From NCBI GenBank assembly GCA_037127255.1, contig JBANSL010000013.1, forward strand, positions 24,647,688-24,711,687: a stretch of DNA of 64,000 nucleotides, in the 5' to 3' direction. The position numbers and the translations under genes were made by a program. The notes beneath the pieces are model-generated. The model was not told where the DNA came from. It was given only the letters and a program-made list of their open reading frames with translations, and did no database searches. The DNA is from Persicaria tinctoria (taxonomy: Eukaryota > Streptophyta > Magnoliopsida > Caryophyllales > Polygonaceae). Below are positions 54,660-64,000 of this stretch, piece by piece (position 1 is the first letter of the stretch; the number at the start of each line of letters is the position of its first letter).

Positions 54660-57600
54660 TGTTGAACAAAAATGCGCAAATAATCGTACAACACATTTTA
54701 TTTGATTTTTTAATATTTGAGTTCGACCCCTTTTGGTTATCCTCTTGATTCGAAGTCGTATCGATACCAAGATTTGAATGATTTTGGTGATTTGGGCTGC
54801 ACCCGAATTTTAGCGGGTTGCCTACGTATCTCTTGGAAGAGAATCAAGCCTCACGTAGTTCCAAGTGTTTTGGATTTGGTGTTTGGTTTGTTCTGGATTT
54901 GATTTCGTTTTCTTATATGCATCAGAGGATGAAGTTCAAACCCACCTTCTACGAAGGGTAGCTCGAACAACACTCCACCCGAGTAACCTGAGCCCACCTT
55001 CTCGGAAGGGTAACTCAAGTAACCCGCCTATCATTTGCATAGAAAACGATTTGATTTTTGATGTGGAGTTTGATTTGATTTGAGATTTGACTTAAAGGTC
55101 AATTTGGGGGTTGTGATTGAACTCGTTTGTGAGTTTCCTACGTACCCTTTTGGAAGGGATCAAATTGCACGTAGTTCTTGAAAATGACAAATTTGAATTT
55201 AGTATTTAGGTTTTTGAAGTTTTGGCCGTGACCGAACTCGACGAGCGGAAGCTTTGCATCGAGTCGGAGGAGACACTTTGAATTTGATGGAAATTTGATA
55301 TTTGGGACGACTTGGAGTCGACAAATGAATTTGAAAAATTCGATTGAAGATTTGGGTGTGACTGGACTCGGCGAGAAGTTGATTTACACCGAGTTTCCTA
55401 CGTATCCACTGGTTTGGTGGAATCAAGTCATCGTAGTTCGGGACAAAGAGAAATTTTGTATTTGGATTTGACCATGAGATCACTTGAGAGTGATGATCGA
55501 GCTCGACGAGCAGGGGCTTTGTATCGAGTCGGAATGGACAATTTGAATTTGCTTTTGGCGATTGAACTCGACGAGCCTTGGCTTTGTATCGAGTGTCCTA
55601 CGTATCTCTTAGAAGAGAATCAAGTCACCCGTAGTTCTAAAACGAACCAATTTAATTTGTTTGGTTTTGACCTCATATTCATTTAAAGGGAATTTAGAGG
55701 TTGACGACTGTACCCGATATATTTTTAGAATTTAATATCGGGTTACCTACGTAGCCGATAGGAGGCGTCAAGTCTTTACGTAGTTCTAAATAAACCGATT
55801 TGATAGTTTTGGATCGACGATTGTACTCAACGAGCATACGCTTTATATCGAGCTACCTACGTACCCGTTTGGACGGGATCAAATCCCCCGTAGTTCTTTT
55901 ATGAGAACAAATTTGATTTAATTTGTAACCGGTGATTGAATTCGGCGTATTTAAAATTTTATACCGAATTTCCTACGTAACTCGTAAAAGAGTATCAAGT
56001 CTATACGTAGTTCTGAATAAGAACAAAATTTGTTTTTTGGGCAAGGTGACTGAATTCGGTACATGTTAAATTTTATACCGAATTTCCTACGTAACTCATA
56101 AAAGAGTATCAAGTCTACACGTAGTTCTTTACGAGAGCAAGTTAGTTTGTTTGGTTTTGACCTCATATTCATTTAAAGGGAATTTAGAGGTCGACGACTG
56201 TACCCGATATATTTTTAGGATTTAATATCGGGTTACCTACGCAGCCGTTTTTACGGCATCAAGTCTTTACGTAGTTCTAAACGAACCGGTTTAATTTGTT
56301 TGGTTTTGACCTCATATTCATTTAGAAGTGAATTTAGAGGCGGACGACTGAATCCGATATATATTGAATTTGATACCGGATTTCCTACGTAACTCGTAAA
56401 AGAGTATCAAGTCTTTACGTAGTTCTGCCCGAACCGATTTGAATTGGGGATTGACGATTGTACTCGACGAGCTTAAGCTTTATGTCGAGCTACCTACGTA
56501 CCCGTTTGAACGGGATCAAATCACCCGTAGTTCTTTAAGAACCAATTTAATTTAATTGGGTTTGACCTCATATTCATTTAGAAGCGAATTTAGAGGCAGA
56601 CAACTGAATCCGATATATATTGAATTTTAATATCGAATTTCCTACGTAACTCGTAAAAGAGTATCAAGTCTATACGTAGTTCTGAATAAGAACAAATTTG
56701 ATTTGATTTGTTTTGACCTCATATTCATTTAGAAGTGAATTTAGAGGTAGACGACTGTGCCCGATATATTTTTGAGATTTAATATCGGGCTACCTACGTA
56801 ACCGATTTTACGGTGTCAAGTCTTTACGTAGTTCTACCTGGAACCGATTTTAATTTAGGAAAATTCGGTTTAGGCCTTTTGACTCCGTTTTTGTTTAGGA
56901 GCCGACTTGAGATTGACCCACTCGAATTAATCGGCAGAGAATTTTTGACGAGTTTAATTTTATGTTTTGATCAAACTCTAATTCTTAATTTGTGTCAAAT
57001 ATAATTCTTGTATTTTAGTGGGTGGGTTTTGCAATTAAATAAAATTTCTTTCAAATGTCTCGTACATATATGTGGGCATGTAGCTGGTCTTGAATCATTC
57101 CCCTCTCTCTTTTTTTTGTTTGTTTTTATTTTTATGGGCAGAATTAAGTGAAGGGCTGAATTAAGCCCATTTCTTCAAGTTGATTAATTCAGCCCAAGTA
57201 TTACGTATGTCTGGCTTGTTTACACAGACAGGTACACAAGACATTAGGTTTGAAGAAATCTGAGACGGCGGCCATTCAGAGACAACGCTCCAGATTGGCG
57301 TCGCGGTGACAGCTCAAAGTCACCATCTCGGCTCCTCCGGTCTGTGAAGAGAGAAAGGAGAACCAGCGGCTTCAGCAGGAGACTCAAGGACTAGCGTCTC
57401 GAGCGACTCAAGGACAGAGGGTCAGGCACCCAACGACTGTGAAGAAAGAGCAGACCTAGGTAGCTTCTGCAAACTGAAAAAAAAAAAGGAGCAGGTTTGT
57501 TCTCCTTCTTCTCTTGCAATTTGATATGATCTTAGGCTAATTTTGCTCATTCGGTTTCCCAAAATTGACTTAGGTTAATTTATTTGGGACTTTTATGTTT

Positions 57601-59007
57601 GGGGCAATTGAAAGAGGAGCCAATCCAGAGTCGGGAGAGGCTGAAAAGAAGCCGAGGGAAGAACAAAACGGGCTTCCGTAAACAGGAACTCCGGGAGATT
57701 CTGCAACCCGAGGAACAATTAGGTTTGCCCTTTCTCTTCCTCCCTCTACTATTTGCCTTTAATTTAATCCGATTTGGGATTTGGAAAACAACAAATAGGG
57801 CTCAGCATGCTCAGCATAATTTGACAGACCCTTTGGTTTTGAGATTCAATTTTGATTTAGGTTTGAATCTACTGATTTTGGCCTGAAAATTCACCGTTTC
57901 ACTTTGTGTGAATTAATTGGGCTCATTTGTTAAAACTTCATTTAGGGAAATTTTAGCAGAAGTTCACCCTTGATTAGGACAGTTTTTGTTCAAGGTCCCA
58001 TGTTCAGTTTATTTGTATGGAATTCTGTAGAGTTCGGCATTTTATTGCTTGTGAACTCTGGGCAAAATCCGGCAGCCTTTCGGCGCTATGAGCCGATCCA
58101 CGCCGGGATCGAATGTAGTGGCGAAAGAATATACTTTCAAGCCAACTACGATAGTCGATGCTCTCAACCTATTAGGTGATGGTCTCTAGGCGAAAGAAGA
58201 TACTTTCAAGCCTATTACGAGACCAAACACTAGGTGAGAGCATACGAACCCAAGCCCGGGTTGGTCTTCTCCATTGTAATGCTTATTTGTACCTGCAAAA
58301 CAAAGGAAAGAAAAGAAGATAGACTTCTACCCCTGTTTTGGCCTTGTTTCTTCTTGCTGATTTTTTAATTGGTTTTGTATGTTGCTGCAGGTGTACCCAG
58401 GAGACAGAAGAGACCCAGCCCAGAAAGGAAGAGGAAAAGAAACCCCTTTTTGAGGGCAGAGATTGTGTTTGCTGTCTTTGCTGATGTTGGGGAGAAAGGA
58501 AGAAAACTGCCAGTAAACTGCAACTCCACGTCTAGAGCCAGCAAGAGGAAATCAGCCCTTTCTTGCAACACAATTTCCTTTTATAGGGTGAATCTAGAGC
58601 AGTTATCTGATAACCCCCACTTCCCCACTTTACTTGTACAGTTTTTTTTCCATGTACGTGTGTAACTTCTATATGAGCAGTTTTGGTTTTGTTATAACTG
58701 CTTATATGTGGATTGGGCCTCATTTGGTTTCCTGGGCCTTTGGAAGAAAACTTGTATATCCATATTTTCCGACAAATTTTAATCCAAGTCATTTGTTGGC
58801 CATTTTTCTATTTAAATAATGAATCTCAATTACATTAATCAAAATTTGATATATGATTAATTTAATATGAAATCATTATTATTTCAAAGTTGTGAAAATT
58901 TACCCTCCAACAGCTACATCAGGAGGAGGTCTTATAATTATTTGCGTGGGGCAGAATCTGGTTTGATTTATTTTGTTATATTTCATACTCGATTTCCTCC
59001 TACAACA
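54660..59007 (+). repeat. Putative 5' LTR (about 4.3 kb)
   Basis: The right edge is set by TACAACA just before the primer site. The left edge is proposed at TGTTGAAC (54660), giving TGTTG/CAACA inverted termini. That length is large for Athila and the left edge is not confirmed by a second LTR. It holds the stem-loop array and, from 56850 on, ordinary sequence that may contain promoter and leader. The frames at 57584-57886 and 58369-58665 have no recognisable domain. A GGCGAAAGAA(T/G)ATACTTTCAAGCC block occurs twice near 58118 and 58190. Confidence 0.5.
54780..56850 (+). repeat. Tandem array of structured units (13 copies)
   Basis: Thirteen CCTACGTA...ACGTAGTTCT cores begin at about 54821, 55137, 55397, 55597, 55746, 55856, 55972, 56086, 56236, 56384, 56493, 56641 and 56793. 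Spacing falls from ~300 bp at the left to an alternation of ~110 and ~150 bp at the right. CTACGTA pairs with TACGTAG, enclosing a small stem whose sequence differs between units but remains complementary (CTCTT/AAGAG, CCGTTT/GGACGG, CCAC/GTGG, CTC/GAG). A second stem upstream covaries in the same way. Confidence 0.9.
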
Positions 59008-59010
59008 AAT

Positions 59011-59028
59011 TGGTGTCGTTGTCGGGGA
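59011..59028 (+). promoter_or_regulatory. Primer-binding site (tRNA-Asp type)
   Basis: TGGTGTCGTTGTCGGGGA, three C-to-T changes from the TGGCGCCGTTGCCGGGGA used by Athila-type elements. The changes look like methylation-driven decay. Confidence 0.8.
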
Positions 59029-59090
59029 AGCTATCATTCGCGTCTTATGTAATTAAATCTCACGTCTACTTTGAGTTACTTTTCAGGTGT

Positions 59091-60115
59091 ATGCGCCGTT
59101 CTGGTCAACCACCTGTGTTTGACGGCTTAGATGAACCCGAGCGCCTTATACACATCAGAGCTAAACTACAAAGAGCCATGGCGGCTGCTGAGACGCAAGA
59201 ACAGCTGATCGCAAAGCTTACAAGGGTGCTAGCCGCAAAGGATACTACTATCGCTGCTGAAAGGGAAGCGAGGGAACAAGAAGCTGAGCGCGCAAGGCAA
59301 GCATTGCCCAATTCCCAACCACTGCAGAGGATTATATGCATCCAACGCTCCTCGTGCCTGAATCGACGATTCTCATCCCTGATAACTCTTTTGAAATTCG
59401 CACTCAGTTTCTTATAGAGCTTAAAAATAATGCTTTTTATAGAAAATTTAATGAGTGTCCTCTTGAACATATTACCAATTTTTCTGACATGTTTCGTACT
59501 CTTGTTGAAGGTACTACGCTGGAATATGTCAAGATGAAAGCTTTTCGTTGGTCTCTCGCTGGGCCTGCATTGAAGTGGCTTGAAGGGCTGAAACTAAGAT
59601 CACTCACAACATGGGCCCAAGTAGAGCAAGAATTTCTGAATAAATTCTTCCCACCCGCCAAAACAGCACTTCTCCGCCAGAAAATCACTGCCTTCAAACA
59701 GAAGCCTGGGGAACCGCTAGCAAAGTCATGGGAACGCTACAAAGAACTGTTGCAATCTTGCCCTACTCATGGACAACCACCCTACGTCATTCAGGAGATC
59801 TTCTTCAACTCTCTTGATCAAGTCACTAAGGACAGAATCAACCAGTATACTCGCTATGAGTATCTGACGATTCCGCCAATTGACGCATGGGGTGTGTTAG
59901 ACAAGCTCACCAATTATGACAACAAATATGGGTCTACTGCAAACTATGAAGAGAACTCCTATGCAAGGCCAACACCATCTATGCCACTCTATGAGCCAGC
60001 AAAGGAGATTGACCCAGATGTCAGGGAGCAGTTCTACAGAGACCAGAATCGCAAGCTCCTCAAGCAAGTTAAATATCTATATGTCAATCAGCCTTGCATC
60101 GAATGCAGATCATAG
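59091..60115 (+). pseudogene. Athila-type Gag, frameshifted, stop in zinc knuckle
   Basis: Gag would assemble the particle and bind element RNA. From ATG 59091 (MRRSGQPPVFDGLDEPERLI) the frame runs through a Glu/Ala-rich coiled coil, then shifts near 59310 into the frame of MHPTLLVPESTILIPDNSFE. The retrotransposon-gag domain follows (59390-59900) with EFLNKFFPPAKTALLRQKI and SWERYKELLQSCPTHG. Near the end the CCHC knuckle C-x2-C-x4-H-x4-C (CIECRS...RHTTTEC) contains TAG at 60113 inside the x4 gap. The next ORF is in the same frame, so this single stop is all that separates them. It is either a nonsense mutation or, less likely, a readthrough site. Confidence 0.85.
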
Positions 60116-61969
60116 CGGCACACCACTACTGAGTGCCCACACACTGAGCAAGTCAGAATGGCAGAAACACATGAAGAGGTAGCCTACGCCAGGGGTCCAA
60201 ATCGCTACATGGGAGATCAAAGGTTCTATCAACCTCAGTGGAACCAAGGTCCTCCTAGGAACCCCCCACCCTACAGAGCTCCAGGACATCCAGAAAGGGA
60301 TAAAAAGAAGGATGATCTGCAGCTCATCCTTGAGGAGATGCGTCGGAATCAGGGCACCATCAACAACCAGTTCCAGAACATCACTACAAAATTTGGAGAA
60401 CTGGACATCTGGAAAAGAGGAATAGAGACTCAGATGGGTCATATCGCTGCACAGATCCCACGACCGTCCGGACAACTCCCTGGGCAAACAGAACAAAATC
60501 CTAAAGGGAACACCCGACACGTCACAGCTATCAAACTCAGAAGTGGGCATCAATTACATGAGCCAGAGGTCGGGAAACAGAAAGACAAGGCAGAGCAGCA
60601 ACTCGAGACAGAGCAAGATCAACTCGATCTCGAGGAGCCCATACTCGACCTCGACAAGAAGCTGCTCGACACAGACCAGAAGCTGAGCTCGGACTCCACA
60701 GCGCAGCCCAACAAGTCAAGGTCGACCACCCTAGTCGATCTCGAGGACCCCCTGGTCGAGATCGAGGAACAGCAAGCTGAGGACGACGACTCTGCAATGC
60801 CTCCGACAACTGATCTGGCTGAGAAGCAGAAAAAGCCACTGCTTTTTCCTTCCAAAGCACCGAAAGATCCCACTGCAGGTAGGTTTACCAGATTTGTTAA
60901 TATGCTGCAAGAACTGAATGTTTCTATTCCTTTTACAGAAGCCCTGCAAGAGATGCCTGGATATGTCAAATTTCTAAAGGAAATCCTGAGCAAGAAGCGA
61001 TCCATCTCAGAGATCGCAGGCGAATGCAAAGTACTCCACTTCCCTGAAAAGAGACCTGACCCTGGTAAGTTTTCTGTTACTGTGGGTTTTGGACAATATA
61101 AATATGAGTCTCTGTCTGATTTAGGAGCAAGTGTGAACATCATGCCTCTATCAATCTGGCGGAAGGTAAAAATAGGATGCATAGAGCATGTGGATGCCAA
61201 ACTATACATGGAAAACAATACAGTAGTCATCCCTATAGGTATAGTTGAGAATGTTCCTGTCCAGGATGGTAAATTCTTCGTTCCTGTAGATTTCCTTATC
61301 ATTGACTGTGCTGAAGATCCTACTAGCTCTATTATTCTTGGTAGACCATTCTTAGCTACTGCAGATGCCAGAATTAGTGTCAAGAATCGATCACTCACCT
61401 TCACCATAGGCGACGAGGTTTTAGATTTCTCTTTTGGCTCTGCAAAAGAGGAAATTTCATGGCTGGAGGTGAAAAGCATCAGAAACCACGGGACCAAGCA
61501 AACAACGGAGGAAAGCACCAGCACTGTCCTCGAGGTCGACAAGAGCTACTCGATCTCAACAAGGGTGCTACTCGATCTCGACCATGACTTGTCCACATCG
61601 ACAACCTCTGCTGAGCCACTGACTTGCCCAGAGCCTAAGTATGGGGTCCCTGTACACGAGGTCGACCAGCAGTACTCGACATCGAGTAGACCCAAGCCCA
61701 AAGATTTCTGTTTTGGGTCCGAAGAGGTAAGTTCAGGTATAAATTCTACTCCCCCTCAGTCCATAAAGAAAATTTTCAATAATTTAAGGGGAGGTAAGGC
61801 CCCGTGGAGGGAGAATCTGCGAAAGCTAAGAGCTGGAAGGAAGAAGAAGAAAGAGAAGGAAGATGATGCAAGCAACCCCCTGTCAGCTGAGCTTGCATAC
61901 TACCATCAGGACCTAGATGATCCAGGAGAAGGGCTAAGCATGAGCGGGCCCCACACTAATGGTCCTTGA
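60116..61969 (+). CDS. Athila-type Gag C-terminus and protease ORF
   Basis: Open from the stop at 60113 to TGA at 61967; the first ATG is at 60158. Order: rest of the CCHC knuckle; a Pro/Gln-rich linker; KGNTRHVTAIKLRSGHQL, the conserved Athila pre-protease block; a Glu/Asp/Leu-rich segment (about 60600-60780); then a retropepsin: KFSVTVGFGQYKYESLSDLG at 61070-61130 with the active-site equivalent DLGASVNIMPLS, and the flap-distal SIILGRPFLATADARISV at 61330. Athila proteases also carry D-L-G rather than D-S-G. After a basic RKLRAGRKKKKEKED the protein ends GLSMSGPHTNGP without any polymerase. The long open frame suggests recent activity. Confidence 0.85.
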   Translation, partial: RHTTTECPHTEQVRMAETHEEVAYARGPNRYMGDQRFYQPQWNQGPPRNPPPYRAPGHPERDKKKDDLQLILEEMRRNQGTINNQFQNITTKFGELDIWKRGIETQMGHIAAQIPRPSGQLPGQTEQNPKGNTRHVTAIKLRSGHQLHEPEVGKQKDKAEQQLETEQDQLDLEEPILDLDKKLLDTDQKLSSDSTAQPNKSRSTTLVDLEDPLVEIEEQQAEDDDSAMPPTTDLAEKQKKPLLFPSKAPKDPTAGRFTRFVNMLQELNVSIPFTEALQEMPGYVKFLKEILSKKRSISEIAGECKVLHFPEKRPDPGKFSVTVGFGQYKYESLSDLGASVNIMPLSIWRKVKIGCIEHVDAKLYMENNTVVIPIGIVENVPVQDGKFFVPVDFLIIDCAEDPTSSIILGRPFLATADARISVKNRSLTFTIGDEVLDFSFGSAKEEISWLEVKSIRNHGTKQTTEESTSTVLEVDKSYSISTRVLLDLDHDLSTSTTSAEPLTCPEPKYGVPVHEVDQQYSTSSRPKPKDFCFGSEEVSSGINSTPPQSIKKIFNNLRGGKAPWRENLRKLRAGRKKKKEKEDDASNPLSAELAYYHQDLDDPGEGLSMSGPHTNGP

Positions 61970-64000
61970 GTGCAAACGGAGAAGTCGGCCTAGCGACTCT
62001 AAAATCTAGAGCATGTATATAAAACTTTATGAATTTTGGGACTTTTAAACTTTTAGGTTTTTGTTTTTGGTTTTTGGTTTTGTTTTTATGTCTTTTAGAA
62101 TACTTTATGTGGATAGTCTTGTTTTTGTATGCAATCTAACACTTTTAGGTGGGCAAGCATATAAGGATCGCGAAAGGTGGAATAAAGAAGTCCCTGAAAA
62201 ACAGTCAGAATCGACGAAGGCCAAGTCGACGACGACAAGGAGGAGCAGCCCAGAAACTCATCGATGTCGAGTAGGCCAACTCGATATCGACTAAGCCACC
62301 ATAAGCTCCTTGACTTCAGAAGCCACTGGACGTAGACGGAGCTCCTAGAGATCGAGTACCCTGTACTCGAGATCGACGAGCATATTTCCTCGACCTGCAC
62401 TGATCTGCCATCCACGATGTGTTATCCTGTGAGTTCCTTCCTTTACTCTTGTTTTTATTTGATTTTATACAGTGTGGACACTGTAAATTTTAATTATGGG
62501 GTGGGGGAAGGGCTCATTATCACTATTATATGTTTTAGTCTTGCTTTTGGTTTTACATGGTGAAATTTTAATTTTTATGTTATGCATTCATGTTTAAATT
62601 TTATGCATTTTAGTATTTTGTCATACTTTAGTCTTGTTTTTAGTTGCATGAGGAAAAAAAAAATAGAAAATGTCGAAAAATGAAAAAAAAAGCATGTTTA
62701 AATTTTTGCATTGTTTTAGTTTTATACCCTAAATTAGATGTCCTATGATGATGAATAATGATTGACTTGATGATATAAATCCTATGGCATGTTTGGAAGG
62801 TTTAGCCTAAGTCCTCGAAAATGGTTTTTATGTGGATTGTGAACTTGTGATGAAATTGAGTACATATGATCCTAAGCTAAAGGTTAAAATCCAACAAAAA
62901 TTGTCCCAGTGAGAATTTTGGCCTTATAGGGAGAGCATAAAAAATCCATCTGCTTTCTTGAGTGTATTTACTCTTCCTATGCATCTCTAAATGTTGTGAT
63001 AGTTATTCAAAGCCAATGCATTTATATGTTTATGTTGATGAGAATTAAATGATGGAGGCACCTTTTCAGCCAATTTTGTGAACTCCACAAAATTTTCCTT
63101 AGCCAAATTGAGCCTGACCCCCATTTGGGAATTAAGACTTAGAGTTGGTTGAAAGAATGGTTTGTGGAAAGAATGAGCTTATGTTGCATTTCAAGTAAGA
63201 AGAATTTTTGGAGTTTATTGAGATATGGGTTGGTTTTAAATTTTTATCTTGCTATGCATATTATGTAAAAGGATTTTTGGCTCACCTTATAAATGCACAT
63301 TAGTTTTTATTTATTTTCATTTAAAAAAAATTAGAAAAAATAAAGAGAAAAGCAAAAGAGAAAAAATATAGTTTGCAATTGTGAATAAAGTGCATGAGCC
63401 AAATTTACCTTATTTCTTTCATTATTTGCAAGACACATACTTTGGAGAGGTTGAGAAAGTTTGAAAGGTTACGTATTTCATTGAGATAAATTGGAAAGTT
63501 TGGTTGATGCATATGATTGAGAAGTTATGGTTTGGTTGTGTTGGAGATTTAGGAGTCTTGATTCCCGAATATTATTAAGCACCACATGACCAAATAATTC
63601 CATACCTTATTATTTCTTACCAAGCCCCATTACAACCCCGCCGAATGGAATCTTCTTTGAAGACTTCTATTGAGAGAAGTCCTCCTGATAATTCTTGTTG
63701 CATTTTCATAATTGGTTGTGAAGTGGATTCATATTTAAATTACAAAATTTATGAGATTGTGTATGGAATTGAGTTGAGAGTTGATCTTCATAGCCTAAAC
63801 ACATTTGAGAGATGAGTGTAAACACATTATCTCTGTGAGGTTGCATTTATACTGTCTATGCCTATGGATCGCTCATATATGTGTGATGACGTTAAATTCA
63901 CTTGTCTTACATTGCTACTACTTGAGATGTTGCTTTTGACAAAGGCGAATACTTGAAGGATGTGTTGTAGGTCTTGGTTATTGTTTGGTTATTGCTTAAG
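61970..64000. other. Athila-type 3' noncoding region
   Basis: No polymerase and no recognisable gene. 62200-62400 is TCGA-rich. GTGTGGACACTGTAAATTTT...GGGGTGGGGGAAGGG near 62472-62515 resembles the text that follows pol in Athila elements (given as landmarks). The remainder is AT-rich and shows no LTR or polypurine tract before the window ends. Confidence 0.5.

Larger units (their letters stand above)
54660..64000 (+). mobile_element. Athila-type Ty3/gypsy element, right end outside window
   Basis: Inferred 5' LTR, a tRNA-Asp-type primer site at 59011, gag, a retropepsin region and a long 3' noncoding region. No reverse transcriptase, RNase H or integrase is seen between the protease and 64000. 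Gag and protease text is of the Athila type. The 3' LTR must lie beyond the window. Confidence 0.75.

Noticed and set aside
57584..58665. Short open frames (100 and 98 residues) as host exons
   Set aside because: They lie between the stem-loop array and the primer-binding site, have no recognisable domain and most likely are LTR leader sequence.
54660..59007. Two separate LTRs or a host gene upstream of the Athila-type gag
   Set aside because: No internal TG...CA pair with a duplication and no recognisable protein was found; a single long LTR is the simpler reading, though its left edge is uncertain.
60619..61542. 307-residue minus-strand open frame
   Set aside because: It is antisense to the Athila-type protease ORF, whose sense translation has clear conserved motifs; the antisense reading has none.

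Overview
The window is AT-rich intergenic DNA from a flowering plant, probably a eudicot; I cannot name the species. The evidence is the set of plant-type transposable elements (CACTA/En-Spm, hAT, Mutator-like, Ty1/copia, Ty3/gypsy of the Athila type, an L1-like LINE) and plant gene fragments with GT-AG introns (EB1, WRKY, DUF241, SF3B2-like). Almost everything is mobile DNA, much of it nested. The only host gene that looks intact is a small proline-rich cell-wall protein gene at 46844-47335 on the minus strand.

Layout. 1-2560: featureless DNA, a ~150-bp tandem repeat with telomere-like TTTAGGG words, and a minus-strand FAR1/FHY3-like fragment. 2710-5312: an element with ~470-bp inverted arms that carry a tRNA-like sequence; it contains a solo LTR (3347-4057, target duplication GTGCC). 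5381-6680: hAT-like and LTR-like debris. 6835-17479: a complete-length CACTA element (duplication TCT) with decayed TNP2 and second transposase genes, a captured DUF241 fragment, and a nested 3-kb LTR element (13168-16183, duplication GTTTG). 17629-19487: probable Pack-MULE. 19503-19831: hAT element (duplication ACTTTTGG). 20031-23775: decayed copia element (duplication AAAAA). 23947-26778 plus 35325-35362: a minus-strand LINE split by an 8.5-kb insertion (26779-35324) with ~417-bp LTR-like inverted ends; nested inside that is a non-autonomous CACTA (28355-33957, duplication ACT) carrying SF3B2-like and PA-domain exons. 37061-37649 and 39481-41803: hAT elements with 8-bp duplications. 42579-45451: Mutator-like element with a 9-bp duplication and a TGTCACC minisatellite. 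46844-47335: the host gene. 47.6-50.9 kb: GGTGACA-rich DNA with a WRKY exon split by a hAT element (49041-50257). 50930-53720: DNA related to the 2.7-5.3 kb element, with captured EB1 exons and a tRNA-like fold-back. 54660-64000: an Athila-type gypsy element with an apparently 4.3-kb LTR, gag and protease but no polymerase in view.

How parts relate. Target-site duplications define the boundaries of nine insertions and give a nesting order. In three places host or LINE codons resume exactly on the far side of an insertion (LINE ORF2 across 26779-35324; the WRKY finger across 49041-50257) or exons keep their splice sites (EB1), so these are well-supported reconstructions of history, not of working genes.

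The most unusual structure is in the Athila-type LTR: thirteen units between 54.8 and 56.85 kb, each predicted to form several stem-loops whose stems differ from unit to unit but stay complementary. A second is the pair of elements whose inverted ends contain tRNA-like sequences and whose interiors share GGTAGGATA-type short repeats.
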